The translations under genes and the position numbers were made by a program. Of a stretch of 34,869 bases of DNA, positions 33,958 through 34,869 are shown piece after piece. The stretch's first letter is position 1. Each line of letters begins with the position of its first letter. The notes beneath the pieces were generated by a model. It was given only the letters and a program-made list of their open reading frames with translations. It ran no database searches and was not told the DNA's origin. Source of the stretch: Deltaproteobacteria bacterium (GTDB lineage Bacteria; Desulfobacterota; WTBG01; JAGOGO01); the NCBI GenBank assembly GCA_016935335.1, contig JAFGRE010000110.1, forward strand, positions 1 through 34,869, given 5' to 3'.

Positions 33958-34869
33958 CTACTGCTCAAGGTTAACAGATAGCGACATCTTCCTTATCAAG
34001 CCACTTCCACCCACCACCAGTTCGGTAGGACAGCTATTAGCCGTTACCGCGATATCACCGAACCATGGATAGGGTGGCGGTATATTCAGTTCTACTGAGG
34101 TCCATGACCTTCCGCTGTTGCAGGTTTGAAGAATTGTGGCTTGATCGCCGACTATAAATCCCTCTTGTCCGCATAGAAAGATCCTATGGAGACTTGCTTT
34201 TGTAGGAACGTCTATCTGACCCCAATTTTCTCCTCCGTCATTGGTATAGAGGAGCAAACCATTTTGCCCGGCTGCCCAACCTTCATTTGCACCAACAAAA
34301 AAGACAGTGAAAAGCGGTGCCAACTGACCGGCTCGTAAGAGATTCCAGCTTGTTCCGCCATCCGATGTGGCTAATACTATGCCGTAATCACCGACCATCC
34401 ATCCCTTGAGATCGTTGATAAAAAAGAGATCATAGAGGTTAGGCGCAATCACCCCCATTTCAATCAGGCACTCCGGCAACACTGAAAACCAGTCTATTTC
34501 GACGGGTACCCAAGAATTCCCTCCATCATCCGTTTTTAAAATTGTTCCCGTCTCACCGATGGTAATCCCCTTAGCTTCATTAAGAAAAATCACTTGCATG
34601 AGTGACGGTTCAATGCCACTCTGTTGCGGAGTCCATGTCCGGCCGCTGTCTTCAGAATGTAGAATCACGCCCCCCTGACCCACGATCCATCCCCTATTCC
34701 CCCTTAAAATCACATCATTAAACGAATGAAACGTATTCGAATCGATCTTGGTCCAGTCCTGTCCAGCATTAGTTGTCCGAAGAATGAGTCCCCTGTTGCC
34801 CACGGCAACCCCAGTGTTGCTATCGACGAAACTCAGGCCGAATACTAAATCCCGGCGGCTCATTTTGCA
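33958..34869 (-). CDS. YCF48-like beta-propeller protein, 5' end cut by the window edge
   Basis: At least 301 residues, and the frame stays open to the window edge, so the true start and a likely signal peptide are outside. Six repeats of the form G-x-x-G-x-(I/L)-L-x-(T/S)-x-(D/N)-x-G-x-x-W are visible (GLILRTTNAGQDW, GVILHSEDSGRTW, GTILKTDDGGNSW, GIVLATSDGGTSW, GLLLYTNDGGENW, ATILQTCNSGRSW), with a seventh partial one (GGSGLIRKM) at the end, giving a seven-bladed propeller as in YCF48/BNR proteins. Such proteins sit beside MMPL, DUF1302 and DUF1329 genes in other proteobacteria. It may scaffold the export complex; no enzymatic residues are apparent. Confidence 0.88.
   Translation of the reverse strand, partial: CKMSRRDLVFGLSFVDSNTGVAVGNRGLILRTTNAGQDWTKIDSNTFHSFNDVILRGNRGWIVGQGGVILHSEDSGRTWTPQQSGIEPSLMQVIFLNEAKGITIGETGTILKTDDGGNSWVPVEIDWFSVLPECLIEMGVIAPNLYDLFFINDLKGWMVGDYGIVLATSDGGTSWNLLRAGQLAPLFTVFFVGANEGWAAGQNGLLLYTNDGGENWGQIDVPTKASLHRIFLCGQEGFIVGDQATILQTCNSGRSWTSVELNIPPPYPWFGDIAVTANSCPTELVVGGSGLIRKMSLSVNLEQ

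Overview
The window looks like a chromosomal segment of a Gram-negative anaerobe, most plausibly a deltaproteobacterium (Desulfobacterota) of sulfate-reducing or syntrophic lifestyle. This is an inference from gene content: a peroxiredoxin whose peroxidatic codon is an in-frame TGA (selenocysteine), an Hsp20/J-protein cluster, an iron operon of the FeoA/FeoB type with small Cys-rich accessory proteins, several outer-membrane proteins with Sec signals, and an envelope cluster of DUF1302, DUF1329, MMPL and YCF48 proteins together with a UbiD-family protein. No rRNA, tRNA, CRISPR array or intact insertion sequence was seen.

Layout, left to right. (1) 1-1.6 kb: the tail of a PIN-domain (VapC-like) gene overlapping two tandem SAM methyltransferases, then a strong terminator. 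(2) 2.2-3.8 kb, minus strand: two Hsp20 chaperones and a shortened DnaJ-like protein. (3) 5.0-6.3 kb: a GMC-type FAD oxidoreductase. (4) 6.8-9.6 kb: PerR regulator, haem catalase and selenocysteine peroxiredoxin, an apparent peroxide-defence operon, followed by minus-strand iron/oxygen proteins: a decayed hemerythrin fragment, a ferritin-like/VIT1 fusion (MbfA type) and a 100-residue half-ferritin. (5) 12.0-14.3 kb: a short ORF with an in-frame TGA, an unknown 120-residue protein, and a TM0106-family RecB-like nuclease. (6) 14.6-19.4 kb: a MacA/MacB/TolC-type ABC efflux operon. (7) 19.6-25.1 kb, minus strand: DtxR-family repressor with a clear promoter/operator, a small His/Cys-containing membrane protein that appears frameshifted, FeoA, FeoB, a FeoB-associated Cys-rich peptide, a small conserved protein and an OprB-like porin. 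(8) 25.5-26.7 kb: an Fsr-type MFS transporter. (9) 26.8-34.9 kb, minus strand: YCF48 propeller (cut by the window edge), MMPL/RND exporter, DUF1302 barrel, DUF1329 protein and a UbiD-family decarboxylase with an apparent Sec signal peptide, closed by an intrinsic terminator.

How the genes may work together. Regions 4 and 7 manage iron and peroxide: the DtxR protein probably governs ferrous iron uptake, while PerR, catalase, the Sec-peroxiredoxin, the MbfA-like exporter and the half-ferritin limit Fenton chemistry. Region 9 is the most unusual: DUF1302/DUF1329/MMPL/YCF48 sets are seen near genes for handling steroids, terpenes and other hydrophobic compounds in other proteobacteria, and here they sit with a UbiD homologue that keeps the residues of the prenylated-FMN site yet starts with a signal peptide behind a strong ribosome binding site. 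An envelope-located UbiD module would be unexpected and is the best candidate here for an undescribed system.
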